From assembly GCF_014960965.1 (NCBI RefSeq), contig NZ_CP063169.1:1149581-1213580 (forward strand): a DNA stretch of 64,000 nucleotides. The letters are read 5' to 3'. The position numbers were made by a program, and so were the translations under genes. Under the pieces are notes generated by a model. The model was not told the origin of the DNA and ran no database searches. It worked only from the letters and a program-made list of their open reading frames with translations. This stretch comes from Ruania alkalisoli. GTDB lineage: Bacteria; Actinomycetota; Actinomycetes; Actinomycetales; Beutenbergiaceae. Below, piece after piece: positions 50,817 to 59,297 of the stretch; within the stretch, counting starts at the first letter, position 1, and the number at the start of each line of letters is the position of its first letter.

Positions 50817-52617
50817 GCTCACTCAACTCCAGCCACTGCTCTTCCAGTTCCTCCTGCTCGCGCTGCAGGGCCCGGATGCCCTCCATCTGCTTCGCCAGTC
50901 CCTCGTAGTCGGACTGGTCGTGGTCGGCCAGGGCGGTCTGCCGCTTGCCGATCTCGGTGGATACCTTCTCCATCCGCCGCTCCACGGAGGTGAGCTTCTT
51001 CTGCGCGGCCCGCAGTTCTGCCCCGCTCAGACCCGGCTGTGCCTGAGTCGGGGAGTCCGTGAGCGCTGCAGACCTCGCTCCCGAGCCAGAGCTGTGACGC
51101 TGCTGCTCGTGCCGCAGCCGCAGGTACTCGTCCACCCCGCCGGGTAGGTGACGCAGGCGCCGGTCGAAGATCCCGTACTGCTGATCGGTGACGCGCTCGA
51201 GGAAGTAGCGGTCGTGCGAGACCACGATGAGTGTGCCCGCCCACGAGTCCAGAAGGTCCTCCATGGCCGCGAGCATGTCGGTGTCGAGGTCGTTCGTCGG
51301 CTCGTCCAGGATCAGCACGTTCGGCTGGTCGAGGAGGATCAGCAACAGCTGAAGCCGGCGCTGCTGCCCACCGGAGAGGTCCTTGACCGGTGTCGACAAC
51401 TGCGCGGAGGCGAAGCCCATCCGTTCCAGCAGCTGACCCGGCGTCAGCTCTGCCGCCTTCGAGCCCGTACCGAGGGTGTAGCTGGTGCGCAGCCGTCCGA
51501 TCACCGTGCGGACCGGCTCGTCCAGGTGCGGATCCAACTCATCCATACGCTGGGTCAGTGTGGCCACCTTGACCGTCTTGCCGCGCTTGACCCGGCCGGT
51601 GCTGGGTTGCACAGCGCCGGAGATCAGCCCAAGCAGCGTCGACTTGCCGGCTCCGTTCACCCCGAGGATGCCGGTGCGTTCGCCGGGGGCGATGCGCCAC
51701 TCCACGTCGCGCAGCACCTCATGGTCGCCGTAGGCCACGGAGACGTCCAGCAGGTCCACCACATCTTTGCCGAGCCGTGCCACGGCGAGCGACTGAAGTG
51801 TGGTCGGGTCACGAATCTCGGGCACATCGGCGATGAGGGCGTTCGCGGCGTCGATGCGGAACTTGGGCTTCGACGTCCGCGCGGGCGCACCGCGCCGCAG
51901 CCAGGCCAGTTCCTTGCGGGCGAGGTTCTGCCGCTTGGCCTCGATGGCGGCGGACTGCCGGTCCCGCTCGACGCGCTGCAGGATGTACGCCGCGTAGCCG
52001 CCGTCGAAGGGCTCCACGATCCGGTCGTGCACCTCCCAGGTGAGGGTGCACACCTCGTCGAGGAACCAGCGGTCGTGCGTCACGACCATCAGACCGCCGG
52101 AACTGGCCGACCACCGTCGCTTCAGGTGCTCGGCCAGCCAGGTGATCGCCTCCACGTCCAGATGGTTGGTCGGTTCGTCCAGGGCGAGCACGTCGTACTC
52201 ACCAGCCAACAGCCGCGCCAGCGCCACTCGGCGGCGTTGCCCGCCGGAGAGTGAGCCCACGCGCCCTTCCCAGGGCACATCCGTCAGCAGCCCGTTGACG
52301 ACGTCGCGCACCTTGGCATCGCGGGCCCACTCGTGCTCGGGGCCGTCGCCGACGACGGTGTGGGAGACCGTGTCCTCGTGATCGAGGGTGTCGGCCTGGT
52401 CGAGCACACCGATGGTGACCCCGCCACGTACGGTCACCCGCCCGGAGTCAGGCAGGAGACGGCCGGCGAGCATCGCCATCAGGGACGACTTGCCGTCGCC
52501 GTTGCGTCCGACGATGCCGATGCGGTCTCCCTCGTTGATCCCGAGGGAGACGGAGTCGAAAACGGTCTTGGTGGGGAAATCGAGATGCAGGGCTTCAGCC
52601 CCGAGAAGGTGCGCCAT
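50809..52617 (-). CDS. ABC-F family ATPase (Uup-like)
   Basis: Soluble ABC-F protein (602 aa) with two ATPase cassettes and no membrane domain; such proteins act on the ribosome, and the Uup group also in genome stability. Cassette 1: Walker A GRNGDGKSSL, signature LSGGQRRR, Walker B LALDEPTNHLD. Cassette 2: GVNGAGKSTL, LSGGQQRR, LILDEPTNDLD. The inter-domain linker (about residues 240-275) is basic, and the C-terminal about 70 residues form a coiled coil (LTSVERRMEKVSTEIGKRQT), typical of Uup. Divergent from the hydrolase gene at 52720. Confidence 0.92.
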   Translation of the reverse strand: MAHLLGAEALHLDFPTKTVFDSVSLGINEGDRIGIVGRNGDGKSSLMAMLAGRLLPDSGRVTVRGGVTIGVLDQADTLDHEDTVSHTVVGDGPEHEWARDAKVRDVVNGLLTDVPWEGRVGSLSGGQRRRVALARLLAGEYDVLALDEPTNHLDVEAITWLAEHLKRRWSASSGGLMVVTHDRWFLDEVCTLTWEVHDRIVEPFDGGYAAYILQRVERDRQSAAIEAKRQNLARKELAWLRRGAPARTSKPKFRIDAANALIADVPEIRDPTTLQSLAVARLGKDVVDLLDVSVAYGDHEVLRDVEWRIAPGERTGILGVNGAGKSTLLGLISGAVQPSTGRVKRGKTVKVATLTQRMDELDPHLDEPVRTVIGRLRTSYTLGTGSKAAELTPGQLLERMGFASAQLSTPVKDLSGGQQRRLQLLLILLDQPNVLILDEPTNDLDTDMLAAMEDLLDSWAGTLIVVSHDRYFLERVTDQQYGIFDRRLRHLPGGVDEYLRLRHEQQRHSSGSGARSAALTDSPTQAQPGLSGAELRAAQKKLTSVERRMEKVSTEIGKRQTALADHDQSDYEGLAKQMEGIRALQREQEELEEQWLELSEHV

Positions 52618-52719
52618 ATCGCCTCATAGGCTACCGGCGTCGTGCGAGCCGGGTACCGCACCGAGCGGATGTCAGGGGGTGGAGCTAGCGTGATGACCAC
52701 GATGACGACGGAGGTTGTG

Positions 52720-53406
52720 ATGGACATCATTCTGCTGCCGGGACTGTGGTTGCCTGGTGCGATCTGGGACGAGACCGCAGCGCGGTTGCGAGAGCTTGGG
52801 CATCAGCCGATCACCCCCGCACTTCCAGGTGTGGACGACGGTGACCTGCACGCCACGTTGGAGAACCAGGTCTCCGAGGTGGTCGCTGCCGTGGACGCGG
52901 CGACGAGCCCGGTGGTCGTTGGGCATTCCGCAGCAGCGACGCTGGCGTGGCTGGCAGCGGATCGTCGCCCGGATGCGGTGTCCCAGGTGGTGATGATCGG
53001 AGGATTTCCCGCCGCGCAGGAATCGGCGTATGCGGACTTCTTCCCGGTGGCCGATGGTGTGATGCCCTTCCCGGGGTGGGAGCCCTTCGAAGGCCCGGAC
53101 GCTGCCGATCTGGATGATGATGCTCGTTCCCGGCTGGAGGCGATCGCGGTCCCGGTACCGGCGGCCGTGGCTCAGGCCGAGGTGCGGTGGCACGACAAGC
53201 GCCGGTTCGACGTTCCCGTGATCGAGATCTGCCCGGAGTTCAGCCCCGAGGAGATGCGCGGATGGATCGACTCCGGCGACATCCCGGAGCTGGCGAGCGC
53301 TCATCACCTGGAAGCCGTCGACATCACGTCCGGTCATTGGCCGATGGTGACCAAGCCGGTGATTCTGGCCGAACTGCTCGCCGGCGTCAGTCCTCGAACT
53401 GGGTGA
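52720..53406 (+). CDS. Alpha/beta hydrolase
   Basis: Small alpha/beta-hydrolase-fold protein, 228 aa. The nucleophile elbow is VVGHSAAATLAW, the oxyanion region is LLPGLWLPGAIWDE, and a C-terminal His lies in ITSGHWPMVTKP. The acid is not obvious. ATG 52720 is chosen for GGAGG five bases upstream; earlier in-frame ATGs have none. Its 3' end overlaps the convergent MarR gene by 20 bases. The substrate is unknown. Confidence 0.82.
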   Translation: MDIILLPGLWLPGAIWDETAARLRELGHQPITPALPGVDDGDLHATLENQVSEVVAAVDAATSPVVVGHSAAATLAWLAADRRPDAVSQVVMIGGFPAAQESAYADFFPVADGVMPFPGWEPFEGPDAADLDDDARSRLEAIAVPVPAAVAQAEVRWHDKRRFDVPVIEICPEFSPEEMRGWIDSGDIPELASAHHLEAVDITSGHWPMVTKPVILAELLAGVSPRTG

Positions 53407-53881
53407 GCAGGCTGCGCAGGATGCGCGCCAGATCCTCGTCCTCGCCTGTGTCCAGCACGCCGAGAAGCTCGGCTTCCCGGCGCAGCAGGTCCTCCATCGC
53501 GGCGTCGACGACGTCCCGTCCCTGCGCGGTCAGCCGCACCCGGACCACGCGCCGGTCGGTCGCGTCCGCGGTGCGGACCACCAGGCCGTGCAGCACTAGC
53601 CGGTCGATGCGGTTGGTCATCGTGCCCGAGGAGACCAGCATCTGGGCGATGAGATTCCCCGGTGTCAGCTCGTAGGGCTCACCGGCACGCCGCAGCGCGG
53701 AGAGCACGTCGAACTCCCATACCTCAAGGCCGTGCCTGCTGAATGCCGAACGCCGGGCGAGGTCCAGGAGCCGGGATAGGCGGGAGATGCGCGAGAAGAT
53801 CCGCAATGGCGCGACGTCGAGATCGGGGCGTTCGCGGACCCACGCCTCGACGATCCGGTCGACTTCATCCACCGCGGCCAT
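53387..53881 (-). CDS. MarR family transcriptional regulator
   Basis: Winged-helix regulator (164 aa). The DNA-recognition region is TPGNLIAQMLVSSGTMTNRIDRLVL, followed by a wing (VVRTADATDRRVVRVRLTAQG), typical of MarR. It is transcribed toward and overlaps the hydrolase end. Its start is six bases from a TAATCT -10 box embedded in a palindromic operator, so autorepression of a leaderless transcript is likely. The ligand is unknown. Confidence 0.9.
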   Translation of the reverse strand: MAAVDEVDRIVEAWVRERPDLDVAPLRIFSRISRLSRLLDLARRSAFSRHGLEVWEFDVLSALRRAGEPYELTPGNLIAQMLVSSGTMTNRIDRLVLHGLVVRTADATDRRVVRVRLTAQGRDVVDAAMEDLLRREAELLGVLDTGEDEDLARILRSLLTQFED

Positions 53882-53883
53882 GG

Positions 53884-53905
53884 ATCGAGATTACTCGATA
53901 TCGAG
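53884..53905. promoter_or_regulatory. MarR operator overlapping a leaderless promoter
   Basis: CTCGATATCGAG (53894-53905) is a perfect 12-bp palindrome, and ATCGAG-atta-CTCGAT (53884-53899) is an overlapping dyad. TAATCT on the minus strand (53893-53888) is the likely -10, six bases from the MarR ATG. Confidence 0.6.
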
Positions 53906-53988
53906 AGATCTGCTCGGACGTATCGCCTATGCCGGTGTCTGCCGCAGACCGATCCCGTTGGTCGGCGCGAACATTCGTCATCCGGCAT

Positions 53989-54026
53989 CGCTGCCTCCCG
54001 TGTCGGGTACCGCTGCCTCCCGTGTC
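53989..54026. repeat. 16-bp direct repeat at TetR 3' end
   Basis: CGCTGCCTCCCGTGTC occurs twice (53989-54004 and 54011-54026) with a 22-bp period; the second copy overlaps the TetR stop codon. This may be a local duplication. Confidence 0.7.
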
Positions 54027-54708
54027 AGGCGTGGCCGTCCTCGGTCCTGTTCGGGGTGCGTCCACGGGGTCGCATCGCCGCGCGAGTGAGCCGGGGTTCG
54101 GCTTCCAGCGACTGCAGCCCGTTCCACGAGAGGTTGACCAGATGGGCGGCCACCTCGTGCTTCCCGGGTGCGCGGGCGTCGAGCCACCATTGGCCCGTCA
54201 GGGCGATCATCCCCACCAGCATCTGTGCATACATAGGCGCGGTTGCCGGATCGAGACCCTGGCGCTCGAACTGCGGTGCGAGCACCTCCTCCACCTGGGT
54301 GGCGACGTCGCCGATCAGGGAGGAGAACGTCCCGGTGGCCTGAGCAACGGGCGAGTCCCGGACGAGGATCCGGAACCCATCGGTGTTGGTCTCGATGTAG
54401 TCCAGCAGTGCCAGGGCGGTCCGTTCCACGATCACCCGTGGGTGGCCGCCCTCGCGCAGCGATCCGGTCAACGCGGTGAGCAGGATCGCGACCTCGCGGT
54501 CCACGATCACCGCATAGATGCCTTCCTTGCCCCCGAAGTGCTCATAGACGACAGGTTTCGAGACCCCGGCCCGGGCAGCGATCTCCTCCACGCTGGTGCC
54601 CTCGAAGCCCTTGTCGGCGAACAGCGGCCGGGAGACCTCCAGCAACTGCTCGCGGCGCTCGTGGCCGGTCATCCGGGTGCGGGTGACGCGTCGTGTGGGT
54701 TCGCTCAC
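54025..54708 (-). CDS. TetR family transcriptional regulator
   Basis: TetR-type regulator, about 227 aa from the chosen start. The helix-turn-helix is ERREQLLEVSRPLFADKGFE and (SVEEIAARAGVSKPVVYEHF), followed by an all-helical ligand domain. The C-terminal tail is basic (MRPRGRTPNRTEDGHA). Start uncertain: GTG 54708 (VSEPTRR) fits family length; ATG 54729 and ATG 54672 are possible. It is divergent from the tRNA-Gln gene. The ligand is unknown. Confidence 0.88.
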   Translation of the reverse strand: MSEPTRRVTRTRMTGHERREQLLEVSRPLFADKGFEGTSVEEIAARAGVSKPVVYEHFGGKEGIYAVIVDREVAILLTALTGSLREGGHPRVIVERTALALLDYIETNTDGFRILVRDSPVAQATGTFSSLIGDVATQVEEVLAPQFERQGLDPATAPMYAQMLVGMIALTGQWWLDARAPGKHEVAAHLVNLSWNGLQSLEAEPRLTRAAMRPRGRTPNRTEDGHA

Positions 54709-54847
54709 GCCTCCATCATGCCGTGCCATGGCAACGAGGTGGCAGTGCGGTACACCGCCCTGGGTCGCCGTGACGACCACTCCGGTGCCATCCGCCCGCA
54801 CGTCGCAGGTATGCTCGCATGCGTCCCGCGCACCGGCGTGCGCGGGC

Positions 54848-54919
54848 ATTCCGCCCTGGTGTAATGGCAGCACGCCGGCCTTTGGTGCCGTGTGGTCCGG
54901 GTTCGAATCCTGGGGGCGG
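54848..54919 (+). tRNA. tRNA-Gln (anticodon TTG)
   Basis: A cloverleaf is visible: acceptor TCCGCCC pairing perfectly with GGGCGGA and giving the U1-A72 pair typical of tRNA-Gln, a D-loop with AATGGCA, an anticodon loop CTTTGGT with TTG, and a T-arm CCGGG-TTCGAAT-CCTGG. CCA is not encoded. TATGCT at 54810-54815 is a likely -10. It precedes glmU, as often in Micrococcales. Confidence 0.93.
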
Positions 54920-55062
54920 AGCCCACCTCAATCAGATGTGGCTGCAGATGTGGATGCTCTGCCGGTGGTCGAATCCCGCTCCGGGTGCCTGCCACGGAAT
55001 CGAGCGTCGCAGCGGGATTCGACCAGAGCGCGGACGCGGGCTGCGGGTCCCTGTTCAGCCGT

Positions 55063-55068
55063 TACAGT
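55063..55068 (+). promoter_or_regulatory. -10 box of a leaderless promoter (glmU)
   Basis: TACAGT is seven bases before the GTG at 55076, with no SD. Confidence 0.5.
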
Positions 55069-55075
55069 GGCCTGT

Positions 55076-56638
55076 GTGAGCCTGACGCCACCCGCTGCCG
55101 TGATCGTTCTTGCCGCAGGCCAGGGCACCCGGATGAAGTCCGCGACGCCGAAGGTCCTGCACCGTCTCGCCGGGCGTTCCCTGCTGGGGCACGTTCTCCA
55201 TGCGGCGACCTCGCTGCGTCCGGAGCGACTCGCCGTCGTGGTCCGCCACGAGCGCGATCTGGTGGCCGCGCACGCACGTGAGCTGGAGCCCTCGGTGCTG
55301 ATCGCCGACCAGGACGAGGTGCCCGGTACCGGTCGCGCCGTCGAGTGCGCTCTCTTGGCGCTGGACGCTGCCGTGCAGTCCGAACACCTCGCCGAGCGGG
55401 ACGAGCGTGCTCCGCTTGCGGCGGCCGATGGCGGGATCGCGGGGCCCGTGGTGATCCTCTCCGGGGACGTGCCGCTGCTGGATGGCCCGACATTGGGCTC
55501 GCTGGTGCAGTCCCACCAGGACGAGGGCAACGCCATCACCGTGCTCACCACCGTCCTCGACGACGCCACGGGGTATGGCCGGGTCGTACGCGACGAGAAT
55601 GACCAGATCGCCAAGATCGTCGAACACCGGGACGCCACCGAGGCCGAGCGTGCGATCAAGGAGATGAACTCCGGTGTGTACGTGATGGACTCCGGTGTGC
55701 TGCGGTCGGCGCTGGCCGAGGTCGACCGCGCCAACGATCAGGGCGAGGTGTACCTCACGGACGTCATCGCTCTCGCCCGCCGCCGGGGTGGCGACGTGCG
55801 AGCGGTTGTCACCGCGGACCCGACACTCGTCGAGGGAGTCAACGACCGAGTGCAGCTGGCCGCCCTCGGCGCCGAGCTGAATCGCCGCATCGTCACCGAC
55901 TGGATGCGTGCCGGGGTGACGGTGGTCGATCCTGGGACCACCTGGATCGACGGCGATGTCCAGCTCTCCCCGGACGTCACCATCCTGCCCGGCACCCAGC
56001 TTCACGGAACGACCACCGTGGGCACCGGCAGCGTCATCGGCCCTGACACCACGCTCACCGACGTCGCGATCGGCGAGAACTCGACCGTCACCCGCACCCA
56101 TGGCACCGGCGGGCAGATCGGGAACGACGCCACCGTGGGGCCGTTCACGTTCTTCCGCCCCGGGCTCGAACTCGGAGAGCGGGGCAAGCTCGGGGCGTTC
56201 GTGGAGGTCAAGAACTCTCAGATCGGCGCCGGGACGAAAGTGCCGCACCTGTCCTACATCGGTGACGCCACCATCGGTGAGGAGACCAACATCGGAGCGG
56301 CCAGCATCACCGTCAACTACGACGGCGTGAACAAGCACCGTACGGTGATCGGCTCCTACGCCCGTACCGGCGCCGACAACATGTTCGTGGCCCCGGTCCG
56401 GGTGGGGGACGGGGCCTACACCGGGGCCGGGACGGTCGTCAGGCGGGACGTCCCACCAGGGGCGCTGGGCGTGACGACCGGCAACCAGCGCAACATCGAG
56501 GGGTGGACGGCCAGTCGCCGTCCTGGCACACCTGCTGCCGAGGCAGCCGGACGTGCCCTCGGTGACCAGTTCTCTGCACAGGCACAGGCCGAGGCCAGCC
56601 GCCGTCAGACCGACTCCCACACCCCCGACCCGAGCTGA
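55076..56638 (+). CDS. glmU: Bifunctional N-acetylglucosamine-1-phosphate uridyltransferase / glucosamine-1-phosphate acetyltransferase
   Basis: Makes UDP-GlcNAc for peptidoglycan (520 aa). The N-terminal pyrophosphorylase half begins IVLAAGQGTRMKS and contains the metal-site Asp in ILSGDVPLL. The C-terminal left-handed beta-helix carries hexapeptide repeats (IGPDTTLTDVAIGENS) and the acetyltransferase catalytic region NYDGVNKHRT. A 30-residue Ala/Gln-rich tail ends the protein. GTG start; the long open frame 5' of it runs through the tRNA and is not coding. prs follows with a 29-nt gap. Confidence 0.95.
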   Translation: MSLTPPAAVIVLAAGQGTRMKSATPKVLHRLAGRSLLGHVLHAATSLRPERLAVVVRHERDLVAAHARELEPSVLIADQDEVPGTGRAVECALLALDAAVQSEHLAERDERAPLAAADGGIAGPVVILSGDVPLLDGPTLGSLVQSHQDEGNAITVLTTVLDDATGYGRVVRDENDQIAKIVEHRDATEAERAIKEMNSGVYVMDSGVLRSALAEVDRANDQGEVYLTDVIALARRRGGDVRAVVTADPTLVEGVNDRVQLAALGAELNRRIVTDWMRAGVTVVDPGTTWIDGDVQLSPDVTILPGTQLHGTTTVGTGSVIGPDTTLTDVAIGENSTVTRTHGTGGQIGNDATVGPFTFFRPGLELGERGKLGAFVEVKNSQIGAGTKVPHLSYIGDATIGEETNIGAASITVNYDGVNKHRTVIGSYARTGADNMFVAPVRVGDGAYTGAGTVVRRDVPPGALGVTTGNQRNIEGWTASRRPGTPAAEAAGRALGDQFSAQAQAEASRRQTDSHTPDPS

Positions 56639-56667
56639 GACACCGCCCCATGAGGAGTACCCAGACC

Positions 56668-57648
56668 ATGACAGGTATCACGAGCCACGGCGAGAAGCGC
56701 TTGGTGCTGGTCTCCGGTCGTGCCCACCCCGAGCTCGCTCAGGCCGTGGCCGACGAACTGGGCATCGAGGTGGTCCCGACCACGCTGTACGACTTCGCCA
56801 ACGGTGAGATCTACGTCCGGTTCGCCGAGAGTGTCCGTGGCGCCGACGCATTCGTGCTGCAGTCGCACACTGCTCCGATCAACGAGTGGATCATGGAGCA
56901 GTTGCTGATGACCGACGCGCTCAAGCGCGCGTCCGTGAAGCAGGTGACGGCGGTCATGCCGTTCTACGGGTATGCCCGCCAGGACAAGAAGCACCGTGGG
57001 CGTGAGCCCATCTCGGCCCGGCTGATGGCGGACATGTTCGCCACCGCGGGAGCCGACCGGCTGATGAGCGTGGACCTGCACGCGGCGCAGACTCAGGGAT
57101 TCTTCAACGGTCCGGTCGACCACCTCTGGGCAATGCCGATCCTCACCGACTACGTGCGTACCCGGGTCGATCTCGCCAACGCCGCTGTCGTCTCGCCGGA
57201 TGCCGGCCGGATCCGGGTGGCCGAGCAGTGGGCGGCCAAACTCGGTGGCGTCCCGCTGGCCTTCGTGCACAAGACTCGCGACATCACGCGCCCGAACCAG
57301 GCTGTGGCCAACCGGGTGGTCGGCGATGTGGAGGGCCGTGACTGCGTGCTCGTGGACGACCTCATCGACACCGGCGGCACGATCGCCGAGGCCGCGAAGG
57401 TGCTGATGGCAGCCGGGGCCAAGAGCGTGATCGTCGCGGCCACCCACGGCGTCCTCTCGGATCCGGCCGTGCGTCGGCTCACCGAGTCAGGGGCCCGTGA
57501 GGTGGTCATCACCGACACCCTGCCGATCTCCGCGGACAAGCACTTCGAGCAGCTCACCGTGCTCTCGATCGCTCCGTTGCTGGCTCGCGCGATCCGGGAA
57601 GTGTTCGACGACGGTTCGGTCACCAGCCTGTTCGACGGGAACGTCTGA
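56668..57648 (+). CDS. prs: Ribose-phosphate pyrophosphokinase
   Basis: Synthesises PRPP from ribose-5-phosphate and ATP for nucleotide, His and Trp synthesis (326 aa). Motifs: FANGEIYVRF, the ATP flap region YGYARQDKKHRGREPISA, a metal-site His in DLHAAQTQGFF, and the PRPP loop VLVDDLIDTGGT. ATG 56668 is favoured by GAGGAG ten bases upstream; ATG 56650 is possible. It is co-transcribed with glmU. Confidence 0.95.
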   Translation: MTGITSHGEKRLVLVSGRAHPELAQAVADELGIEVVPTTLYDFANGEIYVRFAESVRGADAFVLQSHTAPINEWIMEQLLMTDALKRASVKQVTAVMPFYGYARQDKKHRGREPISARLMADMFATAGADRLMSVDLHAAQTQGFFNGPVDHLWAMPILTDYVRTRVDLANAAVVSPDAGRIRVAEQWAAKLGGVPLAFVHKTRDITRPNQAVANRVVGDVEGRDCVLVDDLIDTGGTIAEAAKVLMAAGAKSVIVAATHGVLSDPAVRRLTESGAREVVITDTLPISADKHFEQLTVLSIAPLLARAIREVFDDGSVTSLFDGNV

Positions 57649-57726
57649 GCCGGACGCCTGGTGAGTTCCTCGCAGATGCCCGCCTCGTGGAGGTCGTCTG
57701 TGGTTCCGGCTGCGGCGTTGCTCGGG

Positions 57727-57772
57727 TAGACTGCACCGGTTGCCTCGGCGAGGGGTGGGAGTTCTCCCACCC
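57727..57772 (+). promoter_or_regulatory. rplY promoter -10 and leader hairpin
   Basis: TAGACT (57727-57732) is a likely -10. GGGTGGGAG-tt-CTCCCACCC (57753-57772) forms a perfect 9-bp hairpin near the 5' end of a roughly 140-nt leader before L25. It could be an RNA control or stability element. Confidence 0.5.
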
Positions 57773-57876
57773 GTGATCGACGCGGCGGATCCCCGACGGG
57801 CCTGGTCCGTGCGGTGTGTTCGCTCGCTGTCGCCCGCCTGGCGTGCCCACCACCACACCGTCTGCGAGAGAGATCC

Positions 57877-58512
57877 ATGGCTAGCAACGAGAACCGCGTC
57901 TCCGCCTCCGTCCGCTCCGACTTCGGCAAGGGCGCTGCGCGCCGCACCCGCCGACAGGGTCTGACCCCGGCCGTCCTGTACGGCCACGGCACCGACCCGG
58001 TGCACCTGTCCCTGCCGACGCACGAGACGTGGCTGATCCTCAAGGACAACCCGAACGCGCTGCTGACCCTCGACATCGACGGTCAGACCGAGCTCGCGTT
58101 GCCACGTGACATCCAGCGGCACCCGGTGCGCTGGACACTCGAGCACGTCGACCTCATCCTGGTGCGCAAGGGCGAGAAGGTCGTCGTCGACGTCCCGGTC
58201 CACGTCGAGGGCGAGACGGCCTCCGGAACCAGCTACACCCTGGAGGCGTCGAGCATCAGCCTCGAGGCCGAGGCCACGCACCTGCCCGAGTACGTCGAGG
58301 TTTCGGTCGAGGGCCTCGAGGACGGCGACATCGTCCGCGCCGGTGCTCTGACCCTGCCGGAGGGCAGCACCCTGGAGACCGACCCGGAGACCGCCGTCGT
58401 GGTCGTCTACGTGCCGCGTGAGGAGCCCTCCGAAGACGAGGCCGAGGACACCGAGGCAAGCGCTGCGGAGGCCCCGGCCGCGGCCTCCGCCGAGTCCTCG
58501 GACGAGTCCTGA
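57877..58512 (+). CDS. rplY: 50S ribosomal protein L25 / general stress protein Ctc
   Basis: 5S rRNA-binding ribosomal protein of the long CTC type, 211 aa. The N-terminal L25 domain begins NRVSASVRSDFGKGAARRTR with YGHGTDPVHL, followed by the TL5 beta domain (VDVPVHVEGETASG, LPEYVEVSVEGLEDGD), and an acidic Ala/Glu/Ser tail from about residue 180. ATG 57877 has GAGAG upstream. The rplY-pth order is conserved. Confidence 0.94.
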   Translation: MASNENRVSASVRSDFGKGAARRTRRQGLTPAVLYGHGTDPVHLSLPTHETWLILKDNPNALLTLDIDGQTELALPRDIQRHPVRWTLEHVDLILVRKGEKVVVDVPVHVEGETASGTSYTLEASSISLEAEATHLPEYVEVSVEGLEDGDIVRAGALTLPEGSTLETDPETAVVVVYVPREEPSEDEAEDTEASAAEAPAAASAESSDES

Positions 58513-58542
58513 TCCGAGTCCATCTGATCTGAACCGAGCGCG

Positions 58543-59151
58543 ATGACCGATGTGAACCGGCCGTGGCTGGTGGTGGGCCTGGGGAACCCCGGGCCCACCT
58601 ACGCCGCGAACCGCCACAACGTCGGTCATATGGTGCTCGACACTCTTGCCCGGGACGTCCCGGGCGGTTTCGTCACGCACAAGTCCCGGGCCGCCGTCCT
58701 CGACGGCCGGCTCGGGACTGTGTCGTCCGGTGCTCCTGGGCCCCGGGTGGTGCTGGCGAAACCTGCCAGCTACATGAATCTCTCCGGCAAGCCCGTGGCC
58801 GCACTGATGCGGTTCTACGACGTGACCGCCGACCGGCTGCTGGTCGTCCATGACGAGCTCGACCTGCCGCTCTCGACCCTCCGCCTGAAGCAGGGGGGCG
58901 GAGAAGGCGGTCACAACGGGCTCAAATCGATCTCCCAGGCGCTCGGCACCCGTGACTACCTCAGGCTGCGCGTCGGTATCGGCAGACCGCCCGGACGGAT
59001 GGACGCAGCCGACTATGTGCTGCGCGACTTCGCCGCCGCTGAGCGAGACGAACTCGCCGTCACGTTGGTCGACGCGGCGGATGCCGTCACGGACCTCATC
59101 AACGAGGGACTGCTCCGGGCCCAGACCCGCTGGCACGCGGCACGCCCGTGA
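58543..59151 (+). CDS. pth: Peptidyl-tRNA hydrolase
   Basis: Releases peptides from peptidyl-tRNA to recycle tRNA (202 aa). The N-terminal [20 protein letters not shown] contains the catalytic His and tRNA-contact Asn. [19 protein letters not shown] (catalytic Asp) and [10 protein letters not shown] are all present. It follows rplY by 30 nt. Length is normal. Confidence 0.96.
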   Translation: MTDVNRPWLVVGLGNPGPTYAANRHNVGHMVLDTLARDVPGGFVTHKSRAAVLDGRLGTVSSGAPGPRVVLAKPASYMNLSGKPVAALMRFYDVTADRLLVVHDELDLPLSTLRLKQGGGEGGHNGLKSISQALGTRDYLRLRVGIGRPPGRMDAADYVLRDFAAAERDELAVTLVDAADAVTDLINEGLLRAQTRWHAARP

Positions 59152-59216
59152 CGGCGGTCGGCTCCGGGCGCCACGAACCACGATGCCCGACCTCAGTCCG
59201 GTCCGTCATTGCGGAG

Positions 59217-59222
59217 TAGAGT
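59217..59222 (+). promoter_or_regulatory. Putative mfd -10 box
   Basis: TAGAGT lies about 75 nt before the mfd ATG, just after pth. No convincing -35 is seen. Confidence 0.3.
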
Positions 59223-59297
59223 GGTTTCTCGCAACCCGCCACCCGGATACCGGCAGTGGCGGGCCGTTCGTGCTGCCTGCTTCGGGATCGATATCTC

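Noticed and set aside
54596-55075. N-terminal extension of GlmU through the tRNA
   Set aside because: It would translate tRNA-Gln and TetR antisense; GTG 55076 has a -10 box in leaderless position and matches the conserved GlmU start.
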